DNA of 64,000 bases, taken from UMGS1649 sp045534225. Its GTDB lineage: Bacteria > Bacillota > Clostridia > TANB77 > CAG-465. Shown piece after piece: positions 17,688-26,344 of the stretch. The notes beneath the pieces were generated by a model. The model was not told where the DNA came from. It searched no databases and was given only the letters and a program-made list of their open reading frames with translations. Position numbers and translations under genes: made by a program. The stretch lies in NCBI GenBank assembly GCA_045534225.1, contig JAZSJJ010000005.1, positions 97,666 to 161,665 of the forward strand, given 5' to 3'. Every line of letters begins with the position of its first letter. The first letter of the stretch is position 1.

Positions 17688-18239
17688 ATGAATTATGAAT
17701 TAGCAAACAAATTAGATTTTGAAAAGGAATTTAAGATAAACAAACCATATCCCGAAATAATGGTAACCAGTTTACCTTTTGAAGTAATAGCTAAAATTAA
17801 AAAACTTTATGCGGATAGAAGAAGTGAACTAACTAGCGTTATGCAATACATTTACCAACATTTTATACTTGGTTCCGCAGAAGGCTTAGATAATATATCT
17901 CATGCGATGGAAGATATAGCTGTAAAAGAAATGGAACATTATGAAATGCTAGCTAAGATATTAGTTGGTTGTGGGGTAGATCCAAAGAATTGTGTGTACA
18001 TAGATAATAATATAGATATTTGTGACTATTGGAAAGCTAGCTATGTAAATTATACAAGAGATTTTATAGATATATTTGAAAAAGATATTATACTTGAACA
18101 AGCAGGAATAAATTCATATCTTGAATTAGTAGAAATGACAGATAACGAAAATTTGAAAGAAATTATAGATAGAATAATTGAAGATGAAAAGTCTCATATT
18201 GCATATTTTAAGGCTGTGCTAGAACTAGTTAAAAAATAA
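17688..18239 (+). CDS. Ferritin-like di-iron protein
   Basis: 183 aa, predicted four-helix bundle. The spacing of acidic and histidine residues fits a ferritin/rubrerythrin-like di-iron site: SELTSVMQYIYQH (first helix Glu), KEMEHYEML (Glu..His), then LEQAGINSYLEL and IIEDEKSHIAYF (Glu..His). There is no rubredoxin CxxC knuckle, so it is not a full rubrerythrin. It could be a bacterioferritin-like store or a CotJC/manganese-catalase relative; the function is uncertain. RBS is weak (TAGGTGA). Confidence 0.75.
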   Translation: MNYELANKLDFEKEFKINKPYPEIMVTSLPFEVIAKIKKLYADRRSELTSVMQYIYQHFILGSAEGLDNISHAMEDIAVKEMEHYEMLAKILVGCGVDPKNCVYIDNNIDICDYWKASYVNYTRDFIDIFEKDIILEQAGINSYLELVEMTDNENLKEIIDRIIEDEKSHIAYFKAVLELVKK

Positions 18240-18251
18240 TGAAATCTTATA

Positions 18252-18280
18252 TTGAAAAATCTCCAAATCTTTGATATAAT
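18252..18280 (+). promoter_or_regulatory. Promoter of the DivIVA-like gene
   Basis: TTGAAA (18252-18257), a 17-bp spacer and TATAAT (18275-18280). Confidence 0.65.
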
Positions 18281-18310
18281 AGCTCTGTCGTAGTATGGAG
18301 GGAGTATTAA

Positions 18311-18730
18311 ATGGAGAATGATAAGAAGTTCACTTCTGAAATGTTTGGATATGCTAAAAAGGAAGTTGAAGAATATATAAAGGAACTTAAGTCAGATTAT
18401 GAAGGCAGATTACAAGTTGAGAAGGCAGAAGTAAACAGACTTTCTAACGAAATAACTATCATAAGAAAGAAACTTGAAAGATATGATAGTGAATATCTAC
18501 AAAAACAAGAAAAAGTTGCTAATGCTTTAATTACTGCAGAAGACCAATCTAAAGCGATTGTTGAGAGCGCAAGACAAGAAGCTATTAGCGAGAAAAATAG
18601 AATTGAAGCTTTAATTGAAGCTGAAAAAGAAAAACTATTAGATATTAAAAAAGAAGTAATCGGATTAAAAGAAAGAACAATAAGTGTTCTTGAAAAATAT
18701 AACACTGCAATGTCAGATCTTTTAGAATAA
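18311..18730 (+). CDS. DivIVA-like coiled-coil protein
   Basis: 139 aa. The N-terminus FTSEMFGYAKKEVEEYI resembles the DivIVA/GpsB membrane-curvature-binding head (F...GY...EV..FL). Nearly all the rest is heptad-like coiled coil. It is shorter than full DivIVA and lacks the extra tail. It probably marks septa or poles; its position 53 bases before spoIIP may link it to division or engulfment (inference). RBS GGAGGGAG. Confidence 0.7.
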   Translation: MENDKKFTSEMFGYAKKEVEEYIKELKSDYEGRLQVEKAEVNRLSNEITIIRKKLERYDSEYLQKQEKVANALITAEDQSKAIVESARQEAISEKNRIEALIEAEKEKLLDIKKEVIGLKERTISVLEKYNTAMSDLLE

Positions 18731-18783
18731 TTTAAGCATAAAATAAAACTAACCGTAATAACATAGAGTAAGGTGATGAGTCT

Positions 18784-19947
18784 ATGGATAACGCGGTTAG
18801 TTTTTTTAATGCCGTTTTAAGTAAAATAAAAGATATAAAAAATAAAATATATAAATATTTGCATGTTAGTACATCTTTAACATTTGGTGCAAGTATGTTA
18901 ACAATTTTAGGAATAGCATTATTAAGAACACCTAAGTTATATAACGGACTTTTTATGTTTGCGACAAACGTAAGAGAAAAAACAGATATAAACCTAGATA
19001 TGACTGCGTTTCTTAAAGCTTATCCTGTGCTTAATGTGGACAATTATGTATTAGCAGAGAAAGAAATAGAAGAAAAAGTGGATAAAGACGAAAACAAGGC
19101 TATTACCAAAGAAGAAATCGTTCAATCACAGGATACAAGCTTGTTTGATGCATCGGCAGTAGATGTAAATTCGGATAATATTGTATTAGAAGAATCTGAC
19201 GCAGTAAAAAAGAGTGCAAAAACATATACAAGAATAGATATAGATGGGGTAACAATACTAGATTATTCTTCGAAGAAAATAAATTATGAAGAAATAATGG
19301 ATATGGAACTTGATTTGAAAAAGTCAGACGATATGGTGTTGATGTATTCAACACATACTTCGGAAACATATACAAACAGTGATACATATAAGTTTGGATA
19401 TTCTGGAACGTATAGAACAAAAGATGCAAAATATAATATGTTATCTGTCGCACATATATTAAATAAAACATTAAATGAAAAAGGAATAGCAACCATATTC
19501 GATACAACACCTCATGATTATGTTTCGTATAACAATGCATATAAAAACTCTATGAAAACATTAAATAAAAATCTTGAAGAATATTCGCATTTTGGCCTTG
19601 TAATAGATGTGCATAGAGACGCATCTGGTGACTTAACATTTGGACCAGAAACAAAAATAAATGGTAAAAATACAGCAAAGCTTATGATAGTAATAGGTGT
19701 AGGCTATCAAAGTCTAGAAAATAAATATTGGAAAGAAAATTTAAGTACGGCTTTAAAAATAGCAAAGATTGGTGAAGCAATGTATCCAGGACTTTTTAGA
19801 CATATCCTAGTTAGAGATTCTAGATATAACCAACATCTTGAAGATGGGAGTATATTAATAGAAGTAGGTGCAACAGGAAATACCTTAGAAGAAGCATATT
19901 ATGCAGCTAGATGTTTAGGAAATATAATAGGTAAATTATATAAGTAA
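18784..19947 (+). CDS. spoIIP: Stage II sporulation protein P (cell-wall amidase)
   Basis: Peptidoglycan amidase of the engulfment machine that works with SpoIID and SpoIIM at the septum. 387 aa. A membrane segment lies at about residues 33-55, followed by an acidic variable linker, then the amidase_3-related domain from about 180: YSTHTSETYT (zinc His and Glu), TTPHDYVSYNNAY, LVIDVHRDA, and LIEVGATGNTLEEA at the end. These match SpoIIP of Bacillus and Clostridium. A compartment-specific sigma factor is expected, but I could not place its promoter firmly in the 53-base upstream gap. Confidence 0.93.
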   Translation: MDNAVSFFNAVLSKIKDIKNKIYKYLHVSTSLTFGASMLTILGIALLRTPKLYNGLFMFATNVREKTDINLDMTAFLKAYPVLNVDNYVLAEKEIEEKVDKDENKAITKEEIVQSQDTSLFDASAVDVNSDNIVLEESDAVKKSAKTYTRIDIDGVTILDYSSKKINYEEIMDMELDLKKSDDMVLMYSTHTSETYTNSDTYKFGYSGTYRTKDAKYNMLSVAHILNKTLNEKGIATIFDTTPHDYVSYNNAYKNSMKTLNKNLEEYSHFGLVIDVHRDASGDLTFGPETKINGKNTAKLMIVIGVGYQSLENKYWKENLSTALKIAKIGEAMYPGLFRHILVRDSRYNQHLEDGSILIEVGATGNTLEEAYYAARCLGNIIGKLYK

Positions 19948-20036
19948 TATGCATAAATTGCCGTAATTTGTTTTTTTATCTCCATTTACTTGCAATTGAG
20001 AAGGATAAATTATATAATATGGTTAGGCAAAATGTA

Positions 20037-20070
20037 ATTTGACAGAAATTGTATAAACAATGTCAAAATT
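20037..20070. repeat. Interrupted inverted repeat upstream of rny
   Basis: TTTGACA(gaa)ATTGT - ATAA - ACAATGTCAAA, about 65 bases before the RNase Y start codon in a 187-base gap. It could be an operator or a 5' leader hairpin affecting rny expression. Nothing else is recognised in that gap apart from the GGAGG site. Confidence 0.4.
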
Positions 20071-20134
20071 AATATAGATAAAAGTTATATAGATTAGATA
20101 TTGTACTTTGAAAATTTAATATGGAGGTAACAAA

Positions 20135-21682
20135 ATGACAGGTATAATCATAGCAATTGTCGCTACACTTGTTGTTGCTGTACCTACATCTGTTTTAGTA
20201 ACAAGTTCGCAAAAGAAAAAACAAGATGCTCGTGACTTAGAAAGTGCGGAAAACAGATCAAAGAAAATGATCGAAGATGCTAAACAAGAAGCTGAAAGAA
20301 TCAAGAAAGATGCAATGATTGAGGCGAAAGATGAGGTAATCAAGCAAAAAGAAGAAGCAGACAAAGAGATTAAACAAAAGAAAGCCGAAATAGAAAAAGC
20401 AGAACAAAGAGTAAATCAAAGACAAGATTTAGTAGATAAAAGATTTGATTTAATCGAGGAAAAAGAAATAAGCTTTTCTATGAAGCAACAAGCATTAGAG
20501 AAGAAAGAAAAAGAACTAGAAAACTCATTCAAAAAAGAAGAAGAGGAATTAGTTAGAATCTCTAGACTTTCAGTAGAAGATGCTAAACGTGAGTTAATGG
20601 CTAGACTGGAAGATGACATGAAAACAGAAATGGCAAACTACATAGTAGACGCTCAAGCTAAAGCTAAATTTGAAGTAGATAAAAAAGCTAAACAAATGTT
20701 AGTTGGAGCAATTCAAAGATGCGCTGCTGACCATACTTCTGAAGCAACTATATCAGTTGTAAATCTGCCAAGTGATGATATGAAAGGTAGAATTATAGGA
20801 AGAGAAGGTAGAAACATTAAATCTATTGAAACATTAACAGGAATAGATATCATAATAGATGATACACCAGATGTTATAGTATTATCTAGCTTTGATCCAA
20901 TCCGTAGAGAAGTAGCTCGTCTTGCAATTGAAAGATTAATTGCAGATGGAAGAATACATCCAGGTAAGATTGAAGAAACAATAGAAAAAGCAAAAGTAGA
21001 AGTAGCAAATACAGTTAAGGAAGAAGGAGAAAGAGCTCTTTATGAAACAGGAGTTATTAATCTTCATCCAGACCTAATTCAATTATTAGGTAAGTTAAGA
21101 TATAGAACAAGTTATGGACAAAATGTTCTTAACCACTCTATTGAAGTAGCACATATAGCTGGACTTCTAGCATCAGAATTAGGATTAGATGTAGCTTTAG
21201 CAAAACGTGCCGGTCTTCTTCATGATATTGGTAAATCAGTAGACCATGAAGCTGAAGGAACACACGTAGAACTAGGTGTAGAAATCCTTAAGAGATACAA
21301 AGAATCTGATGCGGTTATTAATGCAGTAGCAGCTCACCACGGCGACTGTGAACCAACTACAATGGAAGCTGTATTAATTCAAGCAGCAGACGCAGTATCT
21401 GCATCAAGACCTGGTGCAAGACGTGAAACTGTAGATACATATATCAAGAGATTACAAAAACTTGAAGAAATTTGTGATGGATATAAAGGTGTAGATAAAT
21501 CTTATGCTATCCAAGCAGGTAGAGAAGTAAGAATTATTGTTAAACCAGAACAAGTAGATGATTCTGCTGCAACAATTATGGCAAGAAATATTGCTAAACA
21601 AATTGAAGCAGAAATGAATTATCCAGGACAAATTAAAGTAAATGTAATTCGTGAAACAAGAGCAGTTGAACTTGCAAAATAA
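20135..21682 (+). CDS. rny: Ribonuclease Y
   Basis: Membrane-anchored endoribonuclease that starts mRNA decay in Firmicutes. 515 aa, family-typical. In order: an N-terminal membrane helix (residues 4-22), a long charged coiled coil to about 190, a KH domain with GRIIGREGRNIKSIE (about 228-242), and an HD domain with NHSIEVAHIAG and LLHDIGKSVDHE carrying the metal-binding His-Asp pair. RBS GGAGG at 20122-20126. A strong terminator follows. Confidence 0.97.
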   Translation: MTGIIIAIVATLVVAVPTSVLVTSSQKKKQDARDLESAENRSKKMIEDAKQEAERIKKDAMIEAKDEVIKQKEEADKEIKQKKAEIEKAEQRVNQRQDLVDKRFDLIEEKEISFSMKQQALEKKEKELENSFKKEEEELVRISRLSVEDAKRELMARLEDDMKTEMANYIVDAQAKAKFEVDKKAKQMLVGAIQRCAADHTSEATISVVNLPSDDMKGRIIGREGRNIKSIETLTGIDIIIDDTPDVIVLSSFDPIRREVARLAIERLIADGRIHPGKIEETIEKAKVEVANTVKEEGERALYETGVINLHPDLIQLLGKLRYRTSYGQNVLNHSIEVAHIAGLLASELGLDVALAKRAGLLHDIGKSVDHEAEGTHVELGVEILKRYKESDAVINAVAAHHGDCEPTTMEAVLIQAADAVSASRPGARRETVDTYIKRLQKLEEICDGYKGVDKSYAIQAGREVRIIVKPEQVDDSAATIMARNIAKQIEAEMNYPGQIKVNVIRETRAVELAK

Positions 21683-21698
21683 AATGAATTAAATAACA

Positions 21699-21733
21699 AA
21701 ACGCCATCAACGAAAGTTGAAGGCGTTTTTTAG
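21699..21733 (+). terminator. Terminator of rny
   Basis: Stem AAACGCCATCAAC / GTTGAAGGCGTTT with a GAAA tetraloop and T run. Confidence 0.88.
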
Positions 21734-21762
21734 TTGTAAATTTACATAAAAAGTGGTATAAT
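21734..21762 (+). promoter_or_regulatory. Promoter of the 21815 gene
   Basis: TTGTAA (21734-21739), a 17-bp spacer and TATAAT (21757-21762) with an extended TG. It lies immediately after the rny terminator. Confidence 0.7.
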
Positions 21763-21814
21763 GTGAACGTTAGTATAAATTTCTTATCCAAGTAATTACG
21801 AAGGAGGTTTAGGC

Positions 21815-22411
21815 ATGTTTAGGAAGAAGGCATTTATATATAACTGGTGGGTTGGAACTAAGTCTGAACGGAATTGTTTTGTAGATATTTTCTCGAAAGA
21901 ATGTGTTACAAAGGATTGCATTGTTGTAGGGCAAGTACATTCTCCTTTTTATGATATGGAAACAAGTAGAAATCCTGTCATAAAGGTAACTAAAAGAGGG
22001 ATAATAACAGCAAGCGGACGTTTTTACCCGTATTCTACAGCACACCCGTTATACTTAATGTACCTTAACGAAATTCATAGCAGTGAAAGAGGGATAGTAG
22101 CATTTAATTGGTGCGAAAGTAGAAAAGTGGAGAAACAAATTACAGCAGATGTTTTATTTCCAAATGGTGAATACAAGGAAAATATTACGTTTGATTTTGA
22201 GCCACTAATTGAACAACATCCAAATTTCTTAGGGTTTTCTCAGACGCTTCAAAGTAGGGTGGTTTTTAACACCTTTGATGTAAGACCGTTTAAGCCAGAG
22301 TATAAAGGCTGGATATCTCCTACTGAGGTTCGTGATTCTGCAGACAAATTTGCAGATTACAGAAAGGAAATTGTAAGAAGAACAACGAATCTTTTTAAGG
22401 CGATTAAATGA
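21815..22411 (+). CDS. Orphan protein, 198 aa
   Basis: Family not recognised. Soluble, mixed alpha/beta, rich in aromatic residues at the start (YNWWVG). Notable segments are HPLYLMYLNEIHSSERG in the middle and a basic helical tail (FADYRKEIVRRTTNLFKAIK). It is a complete single-gene islet: TG-extended promoter, AAGGAGG site, and a 20-bp-stem terminator. Codon use is somewhat less AT-biased than rny and folC. Confidence 0.72.
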   Translation: MFRKKAFIYNWWVGTKSERNCFVDIFSKECVTKDCIVVGQVHSPFYDMETSRNPVIKVTKRGIITASGRFYPYSTAHPLYLMYLNEIHSSERGIVAFNWCESRKVEKQITADVLFPNGEYKENITFDFEPLIEQHPNFLGFSQTLQSRVVFNTFDVRPFKPEYKGWISPTEVRDSADKFADYRKEIVRRTTNLFKAIK

Positions 22412-22457
22412 ACAAAAAGCACAACTTAAACTAATATTTAAGTTGTGCTTTTTGTTA
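22411..22457 (+). terminator. Terminator of the 21815 gene
   Basis: Long stem AACAAAAAGCACAACTTAAA paired with its complement at 22437-22456, overlapping the stop codon by one base. Confidence 0.88.
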
Positions 22458-22584
22458 TCTATTTTTACTTTGCAATCTGTTCTTACAATTTAATGTATTG
22501 TATTAAAGAGGACATTATTGTAATTTATAGATGTTTTGTAATATAATGAAATGGTAAACAAATAACAAAAGAAAAGGTGAAAGA

Positions 22585-23880
22585 ATGATAGATATAAACG
22601 CATATTTTGACAACTCATATCGTGGAAGTAAAAATCCGGATTTAGGAAAGATAAAGGAATTCTTAAAGTTATATGATAGTCCTGAGACTAAACTTAAATG
22701 CATACATATTGCAGGAACTAACGGAAAAGGAAGTTGTACGGAAATGGTAAGTAACATCCTTGAAAAACAAGGTTATACAGTAGGTAAGTTCATAACGCCA
22801 CATTTAATAAACTATAATGAAAGAATTAGTGTAAATAGCGTGCATATAACGGACGAAGAACTAGAGCAAATGATACTAGAATTGCAGCCCAAAATGGATG
22901 AATTTGCTATAAACACAGGTGTAAAGCTATCATATTTTGAGATAATAACAATAATTGCATTTATATATTATACAAGAAAAAATGTAGATTTTGCAGTTTT
23001 AGAAACGGGCTTAGGTGGAAGAGACGATGCAACTAATATAATAACAAATACACTTGTATCAATAATATCTTCTGTAGATTATGATCATATAAAATTATTA
23101 GGTGGTACGCTTACGGAAATAGCTACAAAGAAAGCAGGAATAATTAAACCTAATTCTCATACAGTAGTGTATAAAATGAAAGACGAAGTGATGTATGTAA
23201 TAAATGAGAAGTGTAAAAAAGAAAACAATACATTACATATATTAGATTCTAACAATATAAAAGGATATATATATAATGAAGATTATCAATATTTTGATTA
23301 CACTACAATACCAAATGTAGCAGTAAATCTAAAAGGTAAGAAGCAAGTAGAAAATGCTTGTATGTGTATTGAAGCAATGAACATACTTAACAGTTTAGGA
23401 TATAAAGTTTCAAATGAAGCTATATATGAAGGGTTAAGAACAGTAGTACATAAAGCAAGAATGGAAAAGATATCTGAGTTTCCAGATATATATTATGATG
23501 GTGCGCACAATGCTCCCGCAATGAGAATATTCCTAGATATGATGGAAATGTACTATAAAGAAGAGAAAAGAATATACATTGTATCAATATTAAAAAGAAA
23601 AGATTATGCGAAGATGTTAAAAATACTTTTAGAAGATAAAGATGCAACAATAATATTAACATCTGGTGCTGACGATAAAAAATATGCTACTTCACAAACG
23701 TTATACGAAGAGGCATTAAAAAATAACAGAGGTCCAAATGTATTAATGAAATCTTTAGATGAAGCATTAGAATATGCATTTACTAAAAAATTGGATTCAA
23801 CATCTTTTGTAATAGGAAGCTTTTATGTATATGGAAAGGTTATAAATAAGATTAAAGAATTAAAAGAAAAAATGTCGTAA
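22585..23880 (+). CDS. folC: Folylpolyglutamate synthase / dihydrofolate synthase
   Basis: Mur-ligase-family enzyme that adds glutamate to folates. 431 aa. The P-loop IAGTNGKGSC is at about residues 43-52, followed by TPHLINYNERI and LETGLGGRDDATN, signatures of FolC. YDGAHNAPAM marks the C-terminal domain. AAAAGGTG precedes the ATG. A likely promoter (TTGTAA...TATAAT) is near 22518-22547. FolD at 40116 is the other folate gene in the window. Confidence 0.93.
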   Translation: MIDINAYFDNSYRGSKNPDLGKIKEFLKLYDSPETKLKCIHIAGTNGKGSCTEMVSNILEKQGYTVGKFITPHLINYNERISVNSVHITDEELEQMILELQPKMDEFAINTGVKLSYFEIITIIAFIYYTRKNVDFAVLETGLGGRDDATNIITNTLVSIISSVDYDHIKLLGGTLTEIATKKAGIIKPNSHTVVYKMKDEVMYVINEKCKKENNTLHILDSNNIKGYIYNEDYQYFDYTTIPNVAVNLKGKKQVENACMCIEAMNILNSLGYKVSNEAIYEGLRTVVHKARMEKISEFPDIYYDGAHNAPAMRIFLDMMEMYYKEEKRIYIVSILKRKDYAKMLKILLEDKDATIILTSGADDKKYATSQTLYEEALKNNRGPNVLMKSLDEALEYAFTKKLDSTSFVIGSFYVYGKVINKIKELKEKMS

Positions 23881-23883
23881 AAT

Positions 23884-23933
23884 GTAAATGAATACTTTGC
23901 TAGAGTGGCAAGGTGTTCATTTGTTTTTTTAAT
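23884..23933 (+). terminator. Terminator of folC
   Basis: Stem AAATGAATACTTTGC / GCAAGGTGTTCATTT followed by a run of T. Confidence 0.85.
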
Positions 23934-24027
23934 AAACTAATTAATACATGTTTACAGCAAAAATATAAATCGTTAAAATGTAAGTATAGTTATTCTTAGC
24001 AAACACATAATAGTTTTGGTGATGTTT

Positions 24028-24492
24028 ATGAGAATAAGATTATTAAAGAAAAATGAAATAAAAGAAGTAGCAAAACTTTTAATTGCGGCTTATGAAAGTG
24101 AAACAAAAGATAGAAGATGGAATGAGAAGTATGCAGAAAAGTATGTTTGGTTGTTATACAGAATGTGTAACAAATTGTGTTTTGTTGCCGTTGAGGAAGG
24201 TAAAATAGTAGGGGTTACATTAAATGTAATAATGCCAGAATTTAACAAAGAAATAATAGAATCTAGGGTACTTGTAGTTCACCCAGAATATAGAAGAAAG
24301 AAAATAGGAACCAAATTAATTACTAGAGCATGTATAAAAGCTTTAAATGACTATGGTGTAGAGGAAATAGAAAGCAGTATTTATACATTAACTAATTTCC
24401 CAATTACATGGTATGAGTGTCTGGGTTTTAGAACAAAGAAGTATTATGAGGTTACAAGAGCAAATATAGCAAACATATTAAACAAAGTTTAA
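24028..24492 (+). CDS. GNAT-family N-acetyltransferase
   Basis: 154 aa from ATG 24028, preceded by GGTGA; ATG 24022 two codons earlier overlaps that site. The acetyl-CoA-binding motif A is visible as VVHPEYRRKKIGTKLI (Q/RxxGxG/A type), preceded by VAVEEGKIVGVTLNV. The substrate is unknown. It converges with dinB; a hairpin (AGCAAACAT...ATGTTTGCT, 24468-24500) spans its stop codon. Confidence 0.82.
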   Translation: MRIRLLKKNEIKEVAKLLIAAYESETKDRRWNEKYAEKYVWLLYRMCNKLCFVAVEEGKIVGVTLNVIMPEFNKEIIESRVLVVHPEYRRKKIGTKLITRACIKALNDYGVEEIESSIYTLTNFPITWYECLGFRTKKYYEVTRANIANILNKV

Positions 24493-24503
24493 TGTTTGCT
24501 ATA

Positions 24504-25706
24504 TCATTCAATATCTGTATCATTTTTATTGTTATGGTGTATTAAGGAACCACGAGTAATAAGGTGAGAATTACCAAACTTGTTAAGTATATCATCTACG
24601 GTTTTATCTAGTTTTTGTTCCTTTTCGTTAAAAGTTTCAAATAGATTTAATTGAGTTGTTTCATCTGGCTCTAAATTACTAAGGCTTATCCCTATAAGTC
24701 TTAGTGGTTCGCCTTTATACATTTTGTTAAATATATTTTTACAGTCCTTAAAAATTTCATTAGTTCCATTAGTAGCAAAATCTATAGTTTGAGCCATAGA
24801 ATATACTTTGAAATTACTTGTTTTTAATGTAACTGTTATGGTATTTGCTTTCATAGATTCTTTTCTAAGCCTATTGCATGTATCTTGTACGATATCCAGT
24901 ATAAAAGAATAAATATCTTCTAAATTAGTTAAATCAGTTACAGATGTTTTGCTGTGACCTACGGATTTAGGTGTTTCTTTTTTACTATGTCTTTCATCAA
25001 TATCTTTTCCCCAAGCATAATTATACAAATCTTCACCTTGAGATTTTAGATGCGCCTTTAATATATTGATGTCTGTATGTGCAAGTTTATATACCGTGTC
25101 AATTCCTAAAGTTTTAAGTTTAGCTGCAGTTTTGCCACCTAATAAAAACATGTTTTCTATAGGCAGTGGCCAAAATTTTTCTTTAATTTCTGAAACATAT
25201 AATGTATGTATTTTATTTGGTTTTTCAAAATCGCTTGCGACTTTTGCAAGATATTTAGTATCAGATATACCAATGTTTACGGTAAAGCCTAGTTCGTTAA
25301 AAATTCTATCTTTAATGTTATTTGCAACTTCCATGACACTACCTAAAAGGGGAATGTATGTAATAAAACATTCATCAATAGAATAGGGTTCAATTTCGTC
25401 AGAGAAATCCTCCAAAAGTTTTCTTAATTTAAGACTTTCCTTCTCGTAATAACTGTGATTAGGCGGAACACATACTAAATCTGGACATTTTTTTACAGCT
25501 GAAAAAATAGGTTCACCTGTTTTTACCCCCATATCTTTCGCTGGTTTAGATTTAGCTAGGATAATTCCAGTTCTGTTTTTAGGATCACCTGCTACTGCTG
25601 AAGGAATAGTTCTTAAATCAATAGTTTCCCCTTCTTTTAACCTTTTAACGGCTTCCCAAGAAAGAAAGGCATTGTTAACATCGATGTGAAAATATATTTT
25701 AGACAT
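24504..25706 (-). CDS. dinB: DNA polymerase IV-like, Y family
   Basis: Translesion polymerase. 400 aa from the ATG at 25706-25704, chosen because GGTG lies just upstream and the protein then begins MSKIYFHIDVNNAF, the family start; the longer reading adds 15 non-homologous residues. The palm motif HIDVNNAFLSWEA replaces the common DMDAFFASVE but keeps the first Asp. YSIDECFITY carries the catalytic Asp-Glu pair. A thumb helix-hairpin-helix region (LKTLGIDTVYKLA) and a little-finger domain follow. NLF near the C-terminus (TQLNLFET) may be a beta-clamp-binding motif. Confidence 0.9.
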   Translation of the reverse strand: MSKIYFHIDVNNAFLSWEAVKRLKEGETIDLRTIPSAVAGDPKNRTGIILAKSKPAKDMGVKTGEPIFSAVKKCPDLVCVPPNHSYYEKESLKLRKLLEDFSDEIEPYSIDECFITYIPLLGSVMEVANNIKDRIFNELGFTVNIGISDTKYLAKVASDFEKPNKIHTLYVSEIKEKFWPLPIENMFLLGGKTAAKLKTLGIDTVYKLAHTDINILKAHLKSQGEDLYNYAWGKDIDERHSKKETPKSVGHSKTSVTDLTNLEDIYSFILDIVQDTCNRLRKESMKANTITVTLKTSNFKVYSMAQTIDFATNGTNEIFKDCKNIFNKMYKGEPLRLIGISLSNLEPDETTQLNLFETFNEKEQKLDKTVDDILNKFGNSHLITRGSLIHHNNKNDTDIE

Positions 25707-25774
25707 TTTGTTCACCAAACATATTATACAAACATTCGTTCTTAAAGTCAAGAGGAATTTTCTGGAGGTGTATT

Positions 25775-26029
25775 ATGAAAGTATATGTGCTAGAACCATT
25801 AAATAATATTGAGCTTTGTAAATATTTAATAGAGAAAAAGGTATATGTAAAAAATCTAACCTTAGCGGATGTAGTGATAGTAGACAAAGCTTTAAATATA
25901 AGAAAGTCACTAGATACTATAGACTTAGCACTAATGTATGGAAAGGAAATACTTTGTATAAAGAATGGTTTTGCTAAAGAATACTATGTAAGCAATCATC
26001 TAATTTATGATGGAGCAATCTATATTTGA
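25775..26029 (+). CDS. Mini protein resembling the C-terminal part of DprA
   Basis: 84 aa, RBS GGAGGTG. The run LADVVIVDKAL, TIDLALMYGKEIL and SNHLIYDGA parallels the end of the DprA/Smf Rossmann domain (LSDxVVVVEA, ADLALExGREVxAVPG, GxNxLIxDGA). The N-terminal half of DprA, with its nucleotide-binding glycines, is missing and is not present upstream. It could be a decayed DprA, a small nucleotide-binding protein, or a convergent look-alike. It lies 68 bases from dinB and is divergent from it. Confidence 0.6.
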   Translation: MKVYVLEPLNNIELCKYLIEKKVYVKNLTLADVVIVDKALNIRKSLDTIDLALMYGKEILCIKNGFAKEYYVSNHLIYDGAIYI

Positions 26030-26054
26030 TAAAGAATAGAATGTGTGGTATACT
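26026..26054 (+). promoter_or_regulatory. Promoter of the 26106 gene
   Basis: TTGATA (26026-26031) overlaps the stop codon of the preceding gene; a 17-bp spacer and TATACT (26049-26054) with extended TG follow. Confidence 0.6.
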
Positions 26055-26105
26055 TAATAAGTATTTAAGATAAAGACTAAAAATAATTTTTAGGAGGAAC
26101 AACTA

Positions 26106-26303
26106 ATGAATTTATCTGAGAATGTAAGAGAAGTGATTTTATCTATGAATGGAGAGTTTACTATCGAGGAACTTATTGCAAGGCTTGCAGCTGAAAATAT
26201 TTTCGTAGAAGGTCAAAAAGAACAAGTACTTGATTTGGTAGATGGATACTTAGAAACGGATATTATGCACCATATTCCGTTTACAGATAAATATTATGTG
26301 TAA
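26106..26303 (+). CDS. Small orphan protein, 65 aa, winged-helix-like
   Basis: MNLSENVREVILSMNG, FTIEELIARLAAENI and a short beta-like end (IPFTDKYYV) suggest a compact winged helix, but the family is not identified. It has its own promoter, a GGAGGA site and a bidirectional terminator shared with spoIVA. Confidence 0.68.
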   Translation: MNLSENVREVILSMNGEFTIEELIARLAAENIFVEGQKEQVLDLVDGYLETDIMHHIPFTDKYYV

Positions 26304-26307
26304 ACTA

Positions 26308-26344
26308 CAAATAGCACCCTAATATAATTTAGGGTGCTATTGTT
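26308..26344. terminator. Bidirectional terminator between the 26106 gene and spoIVA
   Basis: Stem AATAGCACCCT / AGGGTGCTATT between converging genes. Confidence 0.85.

Noticed and set aside
24468..24500. Hairpin at the GNAT/dinB convergence as a terminator
   Set aside because: No run of T follows it on either strand; kept only as a note in the GNAT entry.
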